DNA of 64,000 nt from Pezizomycotina sp. ARF18 (Eukaryota > Ascomycota). The position numbers and the translations under genes are program-made. The stretch covers positions 20,703 to 84,702 of the forward strand of contig AZLU01000181.1 of NCBI GenBank assembly GCA_002224055.1. The letters are read 5' to 3'. Positions within the stretch are counted from its first letter, which is position 1, and each line of letters begins with the position of its first letter. The notes beneath the pieces were generated by a model. It worked only from the letters and a program-made list of their open reading frames with translations. It had not been told where the DNA came from and did no database searches. Of the stretch, positions 1 through 17,111 are shown in pieces.

Positions 1-1985
1 AGATATATATAGACTTGGAAGGTAAAGAGTAGACTCAATTCTAGCTGTTATACTGTAGATAATGATTTTATATATGGTGCTTCTCTCTTTTTTTTTTTTT
101 TTTTTTTTTTTCTTAAAAAAAGTATTTGGTAAACCATGAGCAAATGAGGGCTGTTGGTTTGGATCCTTTACCTTTATGAATGGTTAACCAGGTGGAGAAG
201 GTTGCGGCAGGTCGTTTATTATCGTCAACTGGATTGGAATACTTTAAGAGCTTTTTATTGGCCTTTGTAAAGGTTAAAGTCGTCAAAATATCGTGCAAAA
301 AGTGCTCTATAATATTCTCGATCTTTCTTCGGCCGTTTCTCCTTATATAACGTCCTCCTCAACTTGAGTCAAAATCGTTTGCTTTTGTAATCTAACAATG
401 GCATATTTCTTCCTTCCTCCTGCTTTTCCTTTTCTTTTTTTTCTCCCCCCCCCCTTTTTTTTTTTTTTTTTTTTTTCCTGGCAGCAAGATACAATATATA
501 TTTGTATGTATATATGTCTCGCTGTATTCCTAATTGTCACATGGTGGGTTATGTTTTGCTTTTGTGGGGGCCCTTGCCACAGAATTTGATGATACTTGAT
601 TGTATCGGATATCAATGCCTTTAACCACAAAACCGTCCTTTAGTCGTCCAGGGAAAAGGTCTACGCACAGCGCATTAGATCCATGAGAGTCTCTCGTTGT
701 CTTTGTCGTTCTCGGTTTGCTGATATTTCAGACGGTGGCCGCGCTACTGCTTCCCTGGGTAAAATGAAATTCGGACATGGAAGCAGGACGTTCATATTTT
801 GGCCGCCAGCGGCGGCAGAACGATTAAGGCGACTGTCCTCCCCTTGTTCGTTGGTCGTTTGACTGTTGCGTCCCGTTTTGGGTTTTCTTCCAAAGGAGAG
901 GAGTATACGATAACTGATTCGAAATATACAACTCAAGTGTGAATCTTTTGCAGCTGGTATTCTCTAATAAAAGATGCGCTTTATATATAGGTCTCTCGAA
1001 GTATCTTTCTACCCCTCTTTCGATTGTTTATCGTTCAATTTTTTTTTTTTTTTTTTTGAAAAAGGTTCGTCCAGTAGCTTAAAAGGAAGAGAACGGCGGG
1101 AGGTAATTCGGAGAAAATCTTTCCCTCTCTCTCCCTTCTTCCTCCTGTTATTTTATTCTTCCTTAACTTGATGTTCCTTAAGGAGACGATTTGTGAGCAG
1201 ACCAGTCCGTTATCAAAAGTGCGTACTTGGGAAGCTCCGCTGCAACAAGCTTCGTGCACTGGAGAAGCTTGAGTGATTGATTAAAAAGGAAAAACAAGAA
1301 ATGAAAAGGAAATGGAAGGGAAAGAGTTAAAAATGAAAAAAAAAAATAAATAAATAATAAATATAAAATAAAATAAAAAAAAAAATAAAAATAAAAAAAT
1401 AAAAAAAATGAAATAGGATTAAAAGAAGATTTTTGGAGGTCTTATTTCTCGATTGCCTCGTTGGGCTAACCTCTTCAACGGTTGCGTACTTTTCTGATAA
1501 TAATAATACTAGTAATAATATACTATATAATATTGAGTAATCGGCTAAACAAAGGTGGGGTGTACAGTGTTGGGTTAAGTTTACTTGGAAAAAAAGCTCA
1601 GACTACCGGTATTTACTACTGACTGACATACTTACTTTGCTCTTGTGCTCTTTCTCTTTTCTCTTGTCTCTTTCCTTGGTTCTTCTTGCAGCAGACTCGT
1701 GCGTGATATATTTTTTTTCTTCGATGGCAAAAAAATAAATACGTATATATCACGTGACAGGGGGTATCGGAAAATGTGGGGTTATCCGCTAAGCGAAACG
1801 TTGTTGATATTTTTTTTTTTTTTAAAGAAATATTGGGTCGTGAGTCTTAAAGTCTTTTCCTTCTTTTTCATTTCTACTTCTACCCAACAACAACAACAAC
1901 CACAACAGTAGCAGCCGCAGTTATAGCAAATAAAGTAAACAATAAACAAACAAGCACATAGCAAACGACCAAATAAATAGTGATT

Positions 1986-2020
<35 letters not shown>

Positions 2021-2225
2021 GTAATATTATATATTATTATTATTATTATTATTATTGTATTATATTACTCATTAATGAAGTAAAATTGACCATAGAGTAT
2101 ATAGTCGTTGAGGACCTTCCCGCCAGCGTTCATCAGTCTGCAGTAGTATGACCGCCAGCAAAGACGAAAGGACGAGCCTGGGTGCCATCCCATAACCTAT
2201 CTTCCTATATTTCCCACCTTCGAAT
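1..2225. other. Gene-poor left spacer, low complexity
   Basis: No gene is supported here. The stretch holds a run of T at about 90-111, a C/T run at about 444-476, A-rich sequence at 1337-1408 and a trinucleotide AAT/ATT tract at about 1989-2058. The open frames (for example 661-936 on the minus strand) have no recognisable domain and often owe their length to homopolymers. The last 120 bases are the likely SLX1 promoter and leader. Confidence 0.6.
1988..2058. repeat. (AAT/ATT)n microsatellite
   Basis: AAT units switch to ATT units, so the tract could fold back on itself. It lies about 170 bases upstream of the SLX1 start. Confidence 0.9.
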
Positions 2226-3996
2226 ATGGTAGTCAACAAGGGGCCCATCCCTTCCTTTTATGGCTGTTATCTTTTACGGTATGTATGTTTCTGAGCTCCA
2301 ACACCAGAACAGCTTGTTTGCGAATATCCCCTCTAATTTCAAATGTCCTCGTTTTTCAACGGATAATAATAACGCCAGCGGCTTTTCGCAGTTCGATTCC
2401 ATCTCCTTCAAGATTCTATATCGGATCCACACCTGATCCTCTACGGAGATTAAAGCAGCATAATGGCGAGATCAAAGGCGGAGCTCGAAAGACGAGCAAG
2501 AGTGGACCTTGGGATATGATAGCCCTTGTAGGAGGTTGGTTACACCGGCTCATCGACGCTTTATATACGTGTTGTCCTTTTTCACAAAAAAAATATTCCT
2601 CTGCCGCCTGAGACTATATATACCTCCACGTCTCCGAAGAACTGTTGGAAGCGGCTACATCTTCATAGTATTAAGAGTGCCTGACTTACCGCTCCTCGGC
2701 AAAAATAGGGTTTCCATCTGCTAGACATGCTTTACGATTCGAGTGGGTACGTAGTTCACAATGCCGTTAGTCAAGCGCTCGAGCAAGTCGTTGTATCACA
2801 TATCCTTCTTCCACATATGTATATACTACTTTAAAAGAATAGCCATGATAACATGACGATAACCAAGATATATTCGACCGAGACAGGCCTGGCAAAATCC
2901 TGAGCAGACAACTGCCGTATCGAAAGAACGACGAGAAGAGCATGAAGCCGTTGCGCAACATCGTAGTAGATCAGGGAATACAAAACGCCCGAGTCAGACG
3001 TTCAGCAAATCTTTGGCGCGAAGGTTTTTCGAACCTGATCCTTCTTCTCAGTGCCGATTCTTTGCACGTTGGCCCCTCGAGCTCCACATTTTTGACTCTG
3101 ACGTACTGATCGCCTGGAAGAGATATCCTCGCGATATGCCGATCACCATAAATACCCGCCGGTGGAGGTTATATTTGAGCCATCGGTTCGAGAAAAGCTG
3201 CGGGAGAACGGATCCATGGTATCTACACCGGGAGACCAAACTCACGTGGCCATGACGTGCTCAGAATATCGATACTAATTATAGTGAGTGTATTCGAACA
3301 CATTTAGTTGAAAAAGAAAGGAACGCGCCAAAAAAAAAAATATGGAAAATACTGTGTCAACAAGCCGTATACATTGTGAATTTGAAGTTAGAAGAGATCA
3401 AGACTGACAACATATATAGCCACCTTGCAGGAATATATAACCAAGTCGCTTCAATGCTAACTTGCGAATCGCCGTTTATTGTGCAGCGTTTGCCTACAAG
3501 CTTGGAGCCTTCTTGCGATTCATACATTGTCATTTGTCCACACGGCGATTGTAAAAGTTCTGCGCACATGACGTGTCTGGCGAAGCATTATTTAAGAACG
3601 AAAATAAAGGGGAACAGGATCATGGGAGCGAACTATGCCTTCCTGTCTCAAGCAAATGCCCTGCATGTAACAAACCGTCTAAATGGGTCGACATTGTTAA
3701 AGAGCACTCTGTACGAGGAACCAAATTTAAGGAGGAGGATTGGGGGAAAGGGAAGGAAGATTTCACCGAAGATTCGGAAAATTCGAGTTCGCTCCGGCAG
3801 GAACAAGTTTGAAGCGGACTGTGAAGGTGATGGTAACATGGAAGACGATTCTGAGTCGTCAGAGTCCAGTTCCTGTAGCAGCCGTTCCTGTGAAGGGGAC
3901 TACCAGCAAGGCGACTACGAAGAATGGTTTTGGAAACCCGAGGTCTCTGAACAGGAAGAGGATTCTCAGCAGGAAAACGTGATTATAAGTTCTTGA
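2226..3996 (+). CDS. SLX1: Structure-specific endonuclease SLX1 (GIY-YIG nuclease with C-terminal RING-type zinc finger)
   Basis: SLX1 is the catalytic subunit of the SLX1-SLX4 nuclease, which cuts branched DNA and Holliday junctions in the nucleus. Exons 2226-2278, 2392-2534, 2709-2746 and 2887 onward splice in frame (78 codons up to 2746) and give the GIY-YIG core: [27 protein letters not shown], then [18 protein letters not shown]. The YIG, the arginine of RRL and the glutamate of FEW are the expected catalytic positions. Downstream, [15 protein letters not shown] matches the family linker. The zinc-finger part reads [19 protein letters not shown] and then [18 protein letters not shown], followed by an acidic tail. 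The reading frame slips several times (about 3060, 3590 and 3800, each restored by one base), so the 3' exon structure is approximate. The start is chosen because [17 protein letters not shown] begins as the family does. Confidence 0.9.
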
Positions 3997-4335
3997 GGCG
4001 TCGATACACGACAGCTGTAAGTAAACTTGCAATCATACAAAGCACTTCCGTTAACGCCTGGGAACATCTTATCTTCACTAGCAAGGCGATAATTGCATGA
4101 TAACAACGTCTTTCAGTTCACATGCTATTATTCTGATTTTCTTTTCTTTTCCCTTTTTATTTCCGGTGTTGATAAGTTATATTTCTTTCCGTTCCCTTTT
4201 GTCATGACGTTCGTAGTTGACCGTCTTCGACTAAAGAATAAAAAATGAATAATAAAAAATAAACAGAAACACATAAACCACAATGACCCATTTCCATTCG
4301 TTTATCCTCCCATTATACCATGATTCAAATAACGC

Positions 4336-4822
4336 TCATCCTAAACGATTAAAGAGCAGCAGACACGCGATGAAAATCATGGGCGCGATGATTAGGGTGA
4401 AAGAGACGCCGTTCATGGCCGCTCTACTGTTGCTGGTGGTTGAGCTGGAGGCAGCAGATCCGGTCGCGGTTGAAGTACCAGTACCAGTGGCGGTGACAGC
4501 GGCGGCGGTAGTCTTAGCAGGGGTGGACTTGGGCGTTCCAGTAGCGCCTGCAGAAGTACTACCACCACCGGCAGCTGAAGCGGCAACACAAATTCCGCGG
4601 GCCTGAAAGAGAGAGGGGAAGTTAGCCTTCATTTCTCTGTTGCAGATGAGGTTATAGAGTGGACACGGATGTTTTTGACATACAGTTTCGTACTGAGCTT
4701 GCGCGCTGCTTCCGGCCGAGCAGAAATTGCTGTAGCATTGAGCCAGGCTTTGTTGGAACTATAGATGCCCAGTTAGTATATTATAACAAAAGAGAAAGAA
4801 GGGAGGAAAAAAAAATCCAATA

Positions 4823-4857
<35 letters not shown>

Positions 4858-5118
4858 CAGAAACACTATACAAATGTAGAAGGGATTGACTCCAAGTTTG
4901 ACTTACATCACATTGGCACATGTAGTCAGCCGGGCACAGGCTTGTTAGAAGGGCCGGGACGAGGTTCTTGATGCAAGTCGTGACTTGCTGAGCGGCATTG
5001 AAGTTACCGCAACCATCGAAATCGAGGAAGTCGCGCCGGGGAGGGGCGGGGTGACGACAGTCTGAGCGGTGACGAGACCGGCGACGGATGCGACGAAGAC
5101 AAGAGACCTGAAGAGCAT
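4336..5118 (-). CDS. Secreted cysteine-rich GPI-anchored protein, CFEM-like
   Basis: Three exons on the minus strand: 5118-4907, 4758-4684 and 4602-4336, with donors GTAAGT and GTATGT and acceptors TAG and CAG. The protein starts with a signal peptide (MLFRSLVFVASVAGLVTAQ). A domain with eight cysteines follows, including C-G, T-C-I, L-C-P and M-C-Q-C-D, then Q-C-Y, F-C-S and I-C-V. A Ser/Thr/Ala/Gly-rich spacer comes next, then a hydrophobic tail of about 20 residues after SRAAMNG, typical of a GPI attachment signal. Cysteine number and the C-x-C motif resemble CFEM domains, but spacing is not canonical, so a related cell-wall family is possible. Exons sum to 554 nt, one short of a codon multiple. 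The break is near 5041, just before DFLDFDGCG, and one added base restores frame. Likely role: cell-wall or haem/iron-related surface protein (inference). Confidence 0.75.
4826..4858. repeat. (CA)n(TA)n microsatellite inside the first intron of the CFEM-like gene
   Basis: A run of CA units followed by TA units lies within intron 1 (4759-4906). Confidence 0.9.
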
Positions 5119-6805
5119 TGTGAATAGTTTTATTTATTTATTTATTTTTTTAAAGTATTAGTTAATTATTATTTTATTGAGAGTGAAGACGTATTCGTAT
5201 TACACGGAATTATAAGGAATCCGGAAATGAAATAGTATTTATTAAATTGTAGAACGAACGTGGAGATCAATGAACGAATTTGAATAATAAAACGAATGAA
5301 CCTAAAAAAAAAAAAAAAAAAGGAGCGTATTTGAACGGAAGAAGTAGGATTCGACGCGTGAGAGAAGAAAAAGAACAAAAAAGAAAAAAGGAAGGAAGGG
5401 GGAAGGGAAGTAAGTATTTAATCTTGGAGGGTCCGAGACTAGAAATTACTTATTGATTATTTTTTATTTTATTTTATATACTTAAGTATTTATTTGCTTC
5501 CTTGGGCCAAATACTACTTAATAACTAGCAAGTAGTAGTACTGAGCACCACTTTTGTCACTATTTAACTAAGTAATTTATTAATTTGGTTGGCCCCTGCA
5601 GACAAGTTGCTAGAAGTGCTTGTTTTAGACGAATCGCGAAGGAGAAAATTCTCCACCTAATCCACCTCGTTTTTAATGTATACAAAAAGTATACAAAGAG
5701 TATAATAAGTATATTATTTCTCTCTGTATCGATACAGATTATATACTTAAGTATATATATATATAGAAGTGCTAAGCGTCATTTCTGCGTATTCTGAAAA
5801 GAAAAAATGAAAAAAAAAAAAAAGAGAGTAGAGGTTAAAGGTCTCATGCGAAGCAGTAAACACTCAATTGTGCTAAAGAGTAAGGGAGAATTCGTAGCTC
5901 GTTTATTGCTATTATATTTTTTTCCTCAGGTATTTAAATTCGGGATTTCGCTTTATCATTGAAGTCCAGTCACTACTCAACATCCAGTGCAATCTCAACG
6001 AGATAAGTATATCAAGTTCGATAGATTTGTAGTAGCAGTGTGCAAGCAATAAAGAACGTATATAAAGTCAGGATACGGGGGAAGTATAACCCCTCTTGCC
6101 CTCTTTATATATATAATATATATTTTTCTCTCTCCGCGTTTTACCTTCTCGGGATCAGTATCGGTCTCCCATGCATGTGCGCTATTTTAGCTTGTATTTT
6201 CATAGAAAATATATTGAAGTCTTTATCCCAAAAAAAAAAAAAAAAAAAAAAAAAAGGCGCTTAAAATCGGGCAGACGTACTGCCATCATCATTAGGCAAG
6301 TAGAAGGATGGCAAGAAAAAGAGATACATCATCACCACTACGACTGGCCGAACCACAATTGTCAAGTGGAGCAAGTCCAGGATTGGTGTTCCCAGGTCTG
6401 GATATTTGAATATTCCCGCGCCGAAGCTGTACAGACATAGGTGCCGTTGACTAACGTTGGAATGGTAAAGGTGGAGGGGAGTGAGAGAAAGAGAAAGGGG
6501 GAGGGAAGGAAAAGTAGAGACAGAGAAAGAGAAAGAGGTTGTAAACAAGGACGGAACACTGCAAACCTCAAACTTATAAAAGTCAAACGAGGAATAAAAC
6601 GTCAAGCTACTAAATACACATCGACGAGAAAGCATTGCAGGAGAAAAAGCACCCTAGAAGGGGTTTTGGTTTGATATAATTTGCAAAGTTAAAAAAAAAA
6701 AAAAAGAAAGAGAGAAGAGAGAAAAGAAGGAAAATGAGAAGAAAGAGAAAGGATAGGCGGTGGGAAAGTGTATATATTCCTCAAGAAGGCGACGCCTCTG
6801 AACCA
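5119..6805. other. Spacer between CFEM-like gene and RSP5
   Basis: The left end is the promoter and leader of the CFEM-like gene, the right end the 3' region of RSP5. It contains A/T homopolymers (A runs near 5303 and 6231-6255), an AT-rich part at 5450-5780 and a purine-rich tract at about 6476-6540. No gene was found. Confidence 0.6.
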
Positions 6806-10486
<3,681 letters not shown>

Positions 10487-10857
10487 GGTGGGAGTCGTGG
10501 CCTGGCGAGACAAAGAGGCTGGCTTCGACCTTCGGGAAGGAAAGGGAGCTGAACGAGAGGTGGAGGTAATCGCGGGTTTCTTTTCTAGATATTTGTCCGT
10601 CCGTTTGTCCTCTTTCTCTCTTTCTTCCTTCTTTTTTTCTCTTTCGCTTCTTTGTTTTATAACAGCACTTGTCGATATAGTAGTAAGTACCAGTAGATGC
10701 AAATTATCTTGATACAATAGGAATGAAAAGTCTAAAAGTAAAAATAAAAAATAAAAAAATATTCGTTTATCTGATCAGTAGCTAAGTATAGATAGATTGG
10801 AGGAAAGGGAAAGAAAGGAACAGCCTTAATAATAATAATAATAATAATAATAATATA

Positions 10858-10916
<59 letters not shown>

Positions 10917-11841
10917 TATACTACTGTATTGCGTAAAAAAAAAAGCATATGTGGAGGGGGCAGTGAATCGGATTGATAGTACTGCTTTGGGTGGAGCCAG
11001 TTTGCCTCAGTTTTGATTTCCGCCCGAAAAAAAAAAAAGAAAAAAAAAAAGGGATCGGGGTTTAGCAGCAAAGAATATTTAATAACAAGTATCATTATTA
11101 TTACTACCCTTCTTTCCTCCTGGTGTCTTTCCAACCACTTTTTTTCCTTTCGATATCATCATTAGTGTCTCGTACTTCTATTAACCACAATAATAATGTC
11201 TCAAAGGACATTCTTTATCAAAATACTTTAACTCAAGCATATCGAGTTAGCTCGGTCTCCAAATCCTCCCTCCAATTTTTTTTTTTGGACCCGGTTTTAT
11301 GATGCCTTGAATTTTTATAACCGATTTTTCACATTTCCACAAGTTCTTCGGATCGATTAATTTATACTGACAAGTCCAATTTCCTGCATTGTTGAAGTCG
11401 TCTTCTGGGTTTTCTAAGAGTTTTATTTTATCTCATTTTACCCTTTTTTTTTTTTTTTTTTTTACGGCTTTTTGCCCTTATCAACCTTTGAAAGAATTTA
11501 GAAAGGTAAAAAATATCAACAATTTGATCAAGGCTCTTTTGTATCCCTATGGGGTTTCATTTTTCGTCCACGTATAGAGAGTTTTGCATATCGGAGCATT
11601 TGAAGTGACAACCTTCATGAATGGGAGACAAAGGAAATTTCGGACTAAGTACATGGTTCGTTACCGTCCTATACCCGCATTAGAGGTACCGCATCATTGA
11701 CCTTGACCAGTATAATGGGCACGCCTGGTAAGTCAAAGTAAGAAGTTAAAGAAGAGCCGGGAGGGAAAAGTGAAAGAAAAGAAACACTCTCAACTAAAAT
11801 ATATTCTTAAGCTCTAGATTATAAAACCCAAAGGCCTACTG
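10487..11841. other. Spacer with trinucleotide repeats, upstream of RSP5
   Basis: The left part is the RSP5 promoter and leader. It holds AATAATA units at about 10828-10854, a long ACT/CTA repeat at 10860-10916 and a T run at about 11446-11463. The frame at 10826-11134 on the minus strand is poly-Tyr/poly-Ser read from these repeats and is not a gene. Confidence 0.6.
10828..10925. repeat. Compound trinucleotide microsatellite (AAT)n-(ACT)n
   Basis: About eight AAT/ATA units are followed by roughly 18 ACT units. Confidence 0.95.
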
Positions 11842-12571
11842 CTAAGCTAAACACCAAGAAACGGGAACTTTGCCATCGTCTAGGTCTGCTATCTTTGCAA
11901 AACATGATGGAGACAGGTCGATATCACTATCCTCCTGCAATAATAATAAACAGTTTCAAATTAGCTCCCTATCGGTTATAGACCAGGGACGATACGTAGT
12001 CCCCCAAAAAAAAAAATAGAGGGGGGGAACTTACGCATCCTGGACAAGTGTCTACTATGGTCGCCTGGACAGTCTTTCCAGTTCCAGTATGCGTTACAGA
12101 AATCTTCTTGCCGCACCACGGATTGGCGTTTGGGTTGGCGCCGGCTTTAGCTTGCATCATCCCATGAGATATAGCACGACACTCTCAGAATCACTCGATT
12201 CTATACCGCAGCTCCCCATCCCAGGCGTATAAAACGTTGCTTTTCCCGAGTAAGTGTCCGAAGAACTAGACTCGTGCGATATAGCCGTCGAGATAGCTGT
12301 CGAGGCCGCCTTTACTGCTTGAGTGGTCGGCTGTGGAGGTGATGGCGGTGACGGTGGCAGCGACGATGACTGCACATCGCTTGACTTAGCCAAGAGAAGG
12401 CTCGTCGGTGTAGGTTGGTCAACGTAAACAGTCGACGTAACGGCCATAATCTGTAGCACTTCTTGTACACGACGACTTGCTCGATTCCATCTCTTTTGAC
12501 GTTGTCGCGGAGAGGTACTCCTGAGGAAATTCCAAGCAAAGCTGCTATCAAATGACAAGCCGAAACTCCAT
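11842..12571 (-). CDS. Secreted double-psi beta-barrel protein (expansin/RlpA-like, small)
   Basis: This is a small extracellular protein with a RlpA-like double-psi beta-barrel, a fold shared by expansins, barwins and fungal wall-associated proteins. The start at 12571 gives a hydrophobic signal peptide (MEFRLV, then LIAALLGISSGV after one missing base). A Ser/Pro/Thr-rich linker follows, then YSGKATFYTPGMGSCG, the Gly-Thr-rich part VTHTGTGKTVQATIVDTCPGC, an intron (12034-11935, donor GTAAGT, acceptor CAG) and a last exon (11934-11842) beginning EDSDIDLSPSCFAKIA and ending with a Cys near the C-terminus. ATIVDTCPGC plus DIDLS is the family signature, with the Asp that is catalytic in some relatives. 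Frame slips occur near 12555, 12460 and 12175. No cellulose-binding domain is present. Function in wall remodelling is inferred from the fold only. Confidence 0.85.
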
Positions 12572-13776
12572 TTTGTATACTCACAAAAGTATGCAAGATA
12601 AACAAGTTTGTAAACTTCTCGATTTTCTGAGACGACGAATGAGGATGATGATGAAGCGGTTGTATTCCTAACGCCGCAATCCTCAGGCTAATTCGAAATG
12701 CTGTCAACAGCACTGGCGCAACAGTTGAAAATTGAATTAGATATAGAACGGATGTGTGTTCCCAGACACACCGGACCTCAGCGAGACGAGCTGCTGAGAA
12801 CCCTTTCAAAAGGCGTTTATAAGAAAGAGTATTATGATTAAGATGAGGGGAGTGATAAAAGGGAAAGAAGAAGAATTATTTTTTGAATGATAGCTCCAGA
12901 GCGACGTCCAATTGAATAATAAATACCTCCCGAATTACTTGGATAACTAATGAACTCGAGAACCAGCTAGCTGTACCCATGGCGTTATATATACTACTTA
13001 TTACCCATTAATCCGCAAGAAAGAAGGTAAGGGAGAGGGAAGAAAAAAAAAATTTTTTTTTCTTTTTTTCCTTTTCGTCCCAAGCACACTGACTTGCCTT
13101 GTCTGTTTTCCCGGCTCGCCAACTCGCTTACTGGCGACGCTGGATTGAGTAGATAAGAGATGATTGAGTATTCATTATTATTATTATTGTTATTATTCTA
13201 CTTCTACTCTTCCACGTGTCTTCCTTTCTTTTCTTTCCTGTTTGTATAGTTGGGCGAATGAACTGAAAATGTGTTTTTTTTAACTATGAGCCATTTTATT
13301 CCTGTTAGGCGCTCAGAAGTGTTGAGGAAGCACGGAACCAGATATATATTTTATTTATTATGACTTCGAAAGTTGAACGGAACTTCGAACTTGGGGAAGG
13401 GAAAGTAAAATATAAGGGAAAAAGGTTACGTAAAAAAAAAAGAAAGAAAAAAAGAAAAGAAAAAAAAGAAAAGAAAAGAAAGGAAATACATTATATAATA
13501 ATAGCCGCAGAGATTAGTAATGATACCAAGTCTCTTTTTCTTAAGAAGGAAAAAAAAAAAAAATCTTTAAGAAATTTACAGTATCAATAACAATAAATTT
13601 TCACTCACAAGCCACGCTAAACGCATATCTCTTCTCAGCACCGCTTTCACGACAACATCATCCTCACCTTCGCCTATCAGGAGTATAACATAAGTCTTCC
13701 TAAGAAATCCTGCCAACGACACATTTCCCTCCACCTTTATTCCCAACGGAAAAAGTTACGTGATCCAGATCCAACA
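12572..13776. other. Divergent intergenic region
   Basis: Lies between the beta-barrel gene (-) and the PAB2-like gene (+), so it should hold both promoters. It contains A/T runs at 13046-13070, a short (TAT)n tract near 13175 and a purine-rich tract at 13422-13480. No gene was seen. Confidence 0.6.
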
Positions 13777-14890
<1,114 letters not shown>

Positions 14891-17111
14891 TACGCCCGCT
14901 TCAATTCTACTCTTCACAACACTTTTCTCTCTCTCCTTTCTCGCCTCTCTTTCTCGAACTTTCTCCGAATACATTTCCTCTCAATATTTTAGTGTCCTTC
15001 GCTTGCGTCTCTGATACCACGATCGAAAGGACCGATCGGTACCAGTCACGCCATACGAAACAAGAATTTTCCAGGGTAAGACAAGCGAATGGCCAGAGCA
15101 TCGCGGGAAACGGTTTAATTTCTTATCTATATTTATTTTACTCTTTTATTAACTGTCACCTTTTCTTTTAATCATCAAAATCTTATAAAAGAAAGAAAAA
15201 TTCTGGAAAAGAAAAACGAAAGAGGAATTAGGGGATGTGAGAGGGTTTATAATAAATTGCAAAAGATATATGATAAAAATGAAGCGAGACAAGAAAAGCG
15301 TCGGGCAATAATGGGAAGAGAATTTTGATCTAATATCAATTTGCTGATTGTTGTAAAAAGAAGCAGCAGCAGCAGTGGCAGCGGAGAAGAATGATAGCAA
15401 AGAGAAAAGACATGAACCACACAATTACGAGAAGAGAAGTGAAAATTAATAAACGAGAACACTATAAAGACAAGAATTATCAAGCCAGTAATTGAACAAA
15501 TAACTTGAAAATATCACAAGGATAAGAATGAAACAATAAGGAAGCGAGAAAATATCAGAAGAGAAGGAAAAAAGGGAAGAAAAGAAAGAAAGAAAGAAAG
15601 AAAGAACAAAAGAGGGAGAAGTGGTGAGAATGGTGAGTGGGAAGCGAAGGGGATCATGAATTGTCGCCTGTAAGATGAACTGGAAGAAAATGAAGTAGAG
15701 AAGGAGAAATAACAAAGGTATGATAAACATCCACCATTCCCCCACCTAAAAAATAATATAAGGGACGCACACTTCTGGGTTAAGCTGGAGAAGTAAGGAC
15801 AGGAAGTATAGAAAGAAAGATAGGAGAGGGGGTATATCCTCGAGAACGGTAAGTTATGTTATCTCTTCTGAGAGCCCATTATAACGGGATCTTGGAGAGA
15901 AGAAAAGAAGAAAATCGCCTTAAAACAATGCTTAAAAGTCGGTTTTATATGGGCTCAACTCATCTCTCGAAAACGGATAAAGTCCAGTTCAGTCTGCTGG
16001 TTCTTTCTACTTGGTATATTGAGGTAAGTTTTAAAAGGTAAGAAGTCAACCTTATCCTACTGACCTCTCTAATGGACCGGCTCCATGCGTCCTTGCAACC
16101 GTCGTTGCTCTTTTTTTTTTTTGTTTTTTTTTTTTTTTTTTTATTATTCTCGAAAAAAAGAAAATGGCTTGATGAGTATGAATATCAATGTTGCAACCGT
16201 CACCATTGGGCTTCTCATATGTGTGTATATCTCATCTTCCTTCTTCTGTCCTTGTTGCTTCGTCTGCTTTTATCAACTTTGGTTTCTCTCACCGCTTCAT
16301 CTTAACTCACGGCAGTCTCAAACCAATCTATGGAATAACTTCCCATGGAAATATATACACATATATAGCGTAAAACGAAATAACATCGAGTGAAATAGAA
16401 TAGGGCAAAGTACTTCGAATCATTGAAATCGATCAATCGAAGTAAGTAAATCGTGTAGAACGAGGAGGATATTTGCGGGTAAAAATATACATCAAGCAAA
16501 GACGTAGCACTGATATATACCTGGTATTCCTTAAGTATTTGTTTGTTTATTTATTAGTGTTATCGATACCTTCGGTATATACACTACCCCAAAGGAGTAA
16601 GCGTACGGTACACTTTAGTTAATGAATATACAATAGTTACAGACATTAATAGTCCCTCTATAGATATAAGGTATTTATATATATATATATGTACTTGGTA
16701 GATGGTAAATAAAATATCAAAGCACTTCTTTATATATATATATTGATATTGCCTCTCTTCCTTTTTATAACTAGATTTCTGAACTGTAAGGAAGTCGTAC
16801 GAGTTTAAATTAGAGTGGTATATAAATGAATGAAATGAATATTCGGTGGTGGCAATTTAGAGGTTCATCGTCCCACTCGATAATAACAATCAATAATAAT
16901 ATAAAATAAAATCCCTCTTTTGCACCTAAACGTATTATTAACCCACCTTACCTCTCTCCTAATTCTTATTCTTATAGGGAATTTGACCGAGTTCATGATC
17001 ACATTTCCAAATCAATCTCGGATTTAAGTACGGCTTAGTTTTTAATTTCTAATTCTAGTCTTTCACTCAAATATCGACCATCAACGTCCGTCCCTTGAAA
17101 TCTTTTTTGCT
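14891..17111. other. Long spacer, purine-rich and AT-rich
   Basis: Holds the 3' region of the PAB2-like gene and the promoter of the CHY-RING gene. There is a strongly purine-biased stretch at about 15180-15660 (plus strand), T runs at 16110-16142 and AT-rich sequence with TA repeats at 16540-16960. No coding signal was found. Confidence 0.6.

Noticed and set aside
398-630. Overlapping open frames on both strands around a C/T homopolymer
   Set aside because: Translations are poly-Phe/Pro or poly-Lys/Gly from the homopolymer, with no domain and no splice context.
661-936. Minus-strand frame of 91 codons
   Set aside because: No recognisable motif, no family-like composition and no exon partners found nearby.
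10826-11134. Minus-strand frame rich in Ser and Tyr
   Set aside because: It is the translation of the trinucleotide microsatellite.
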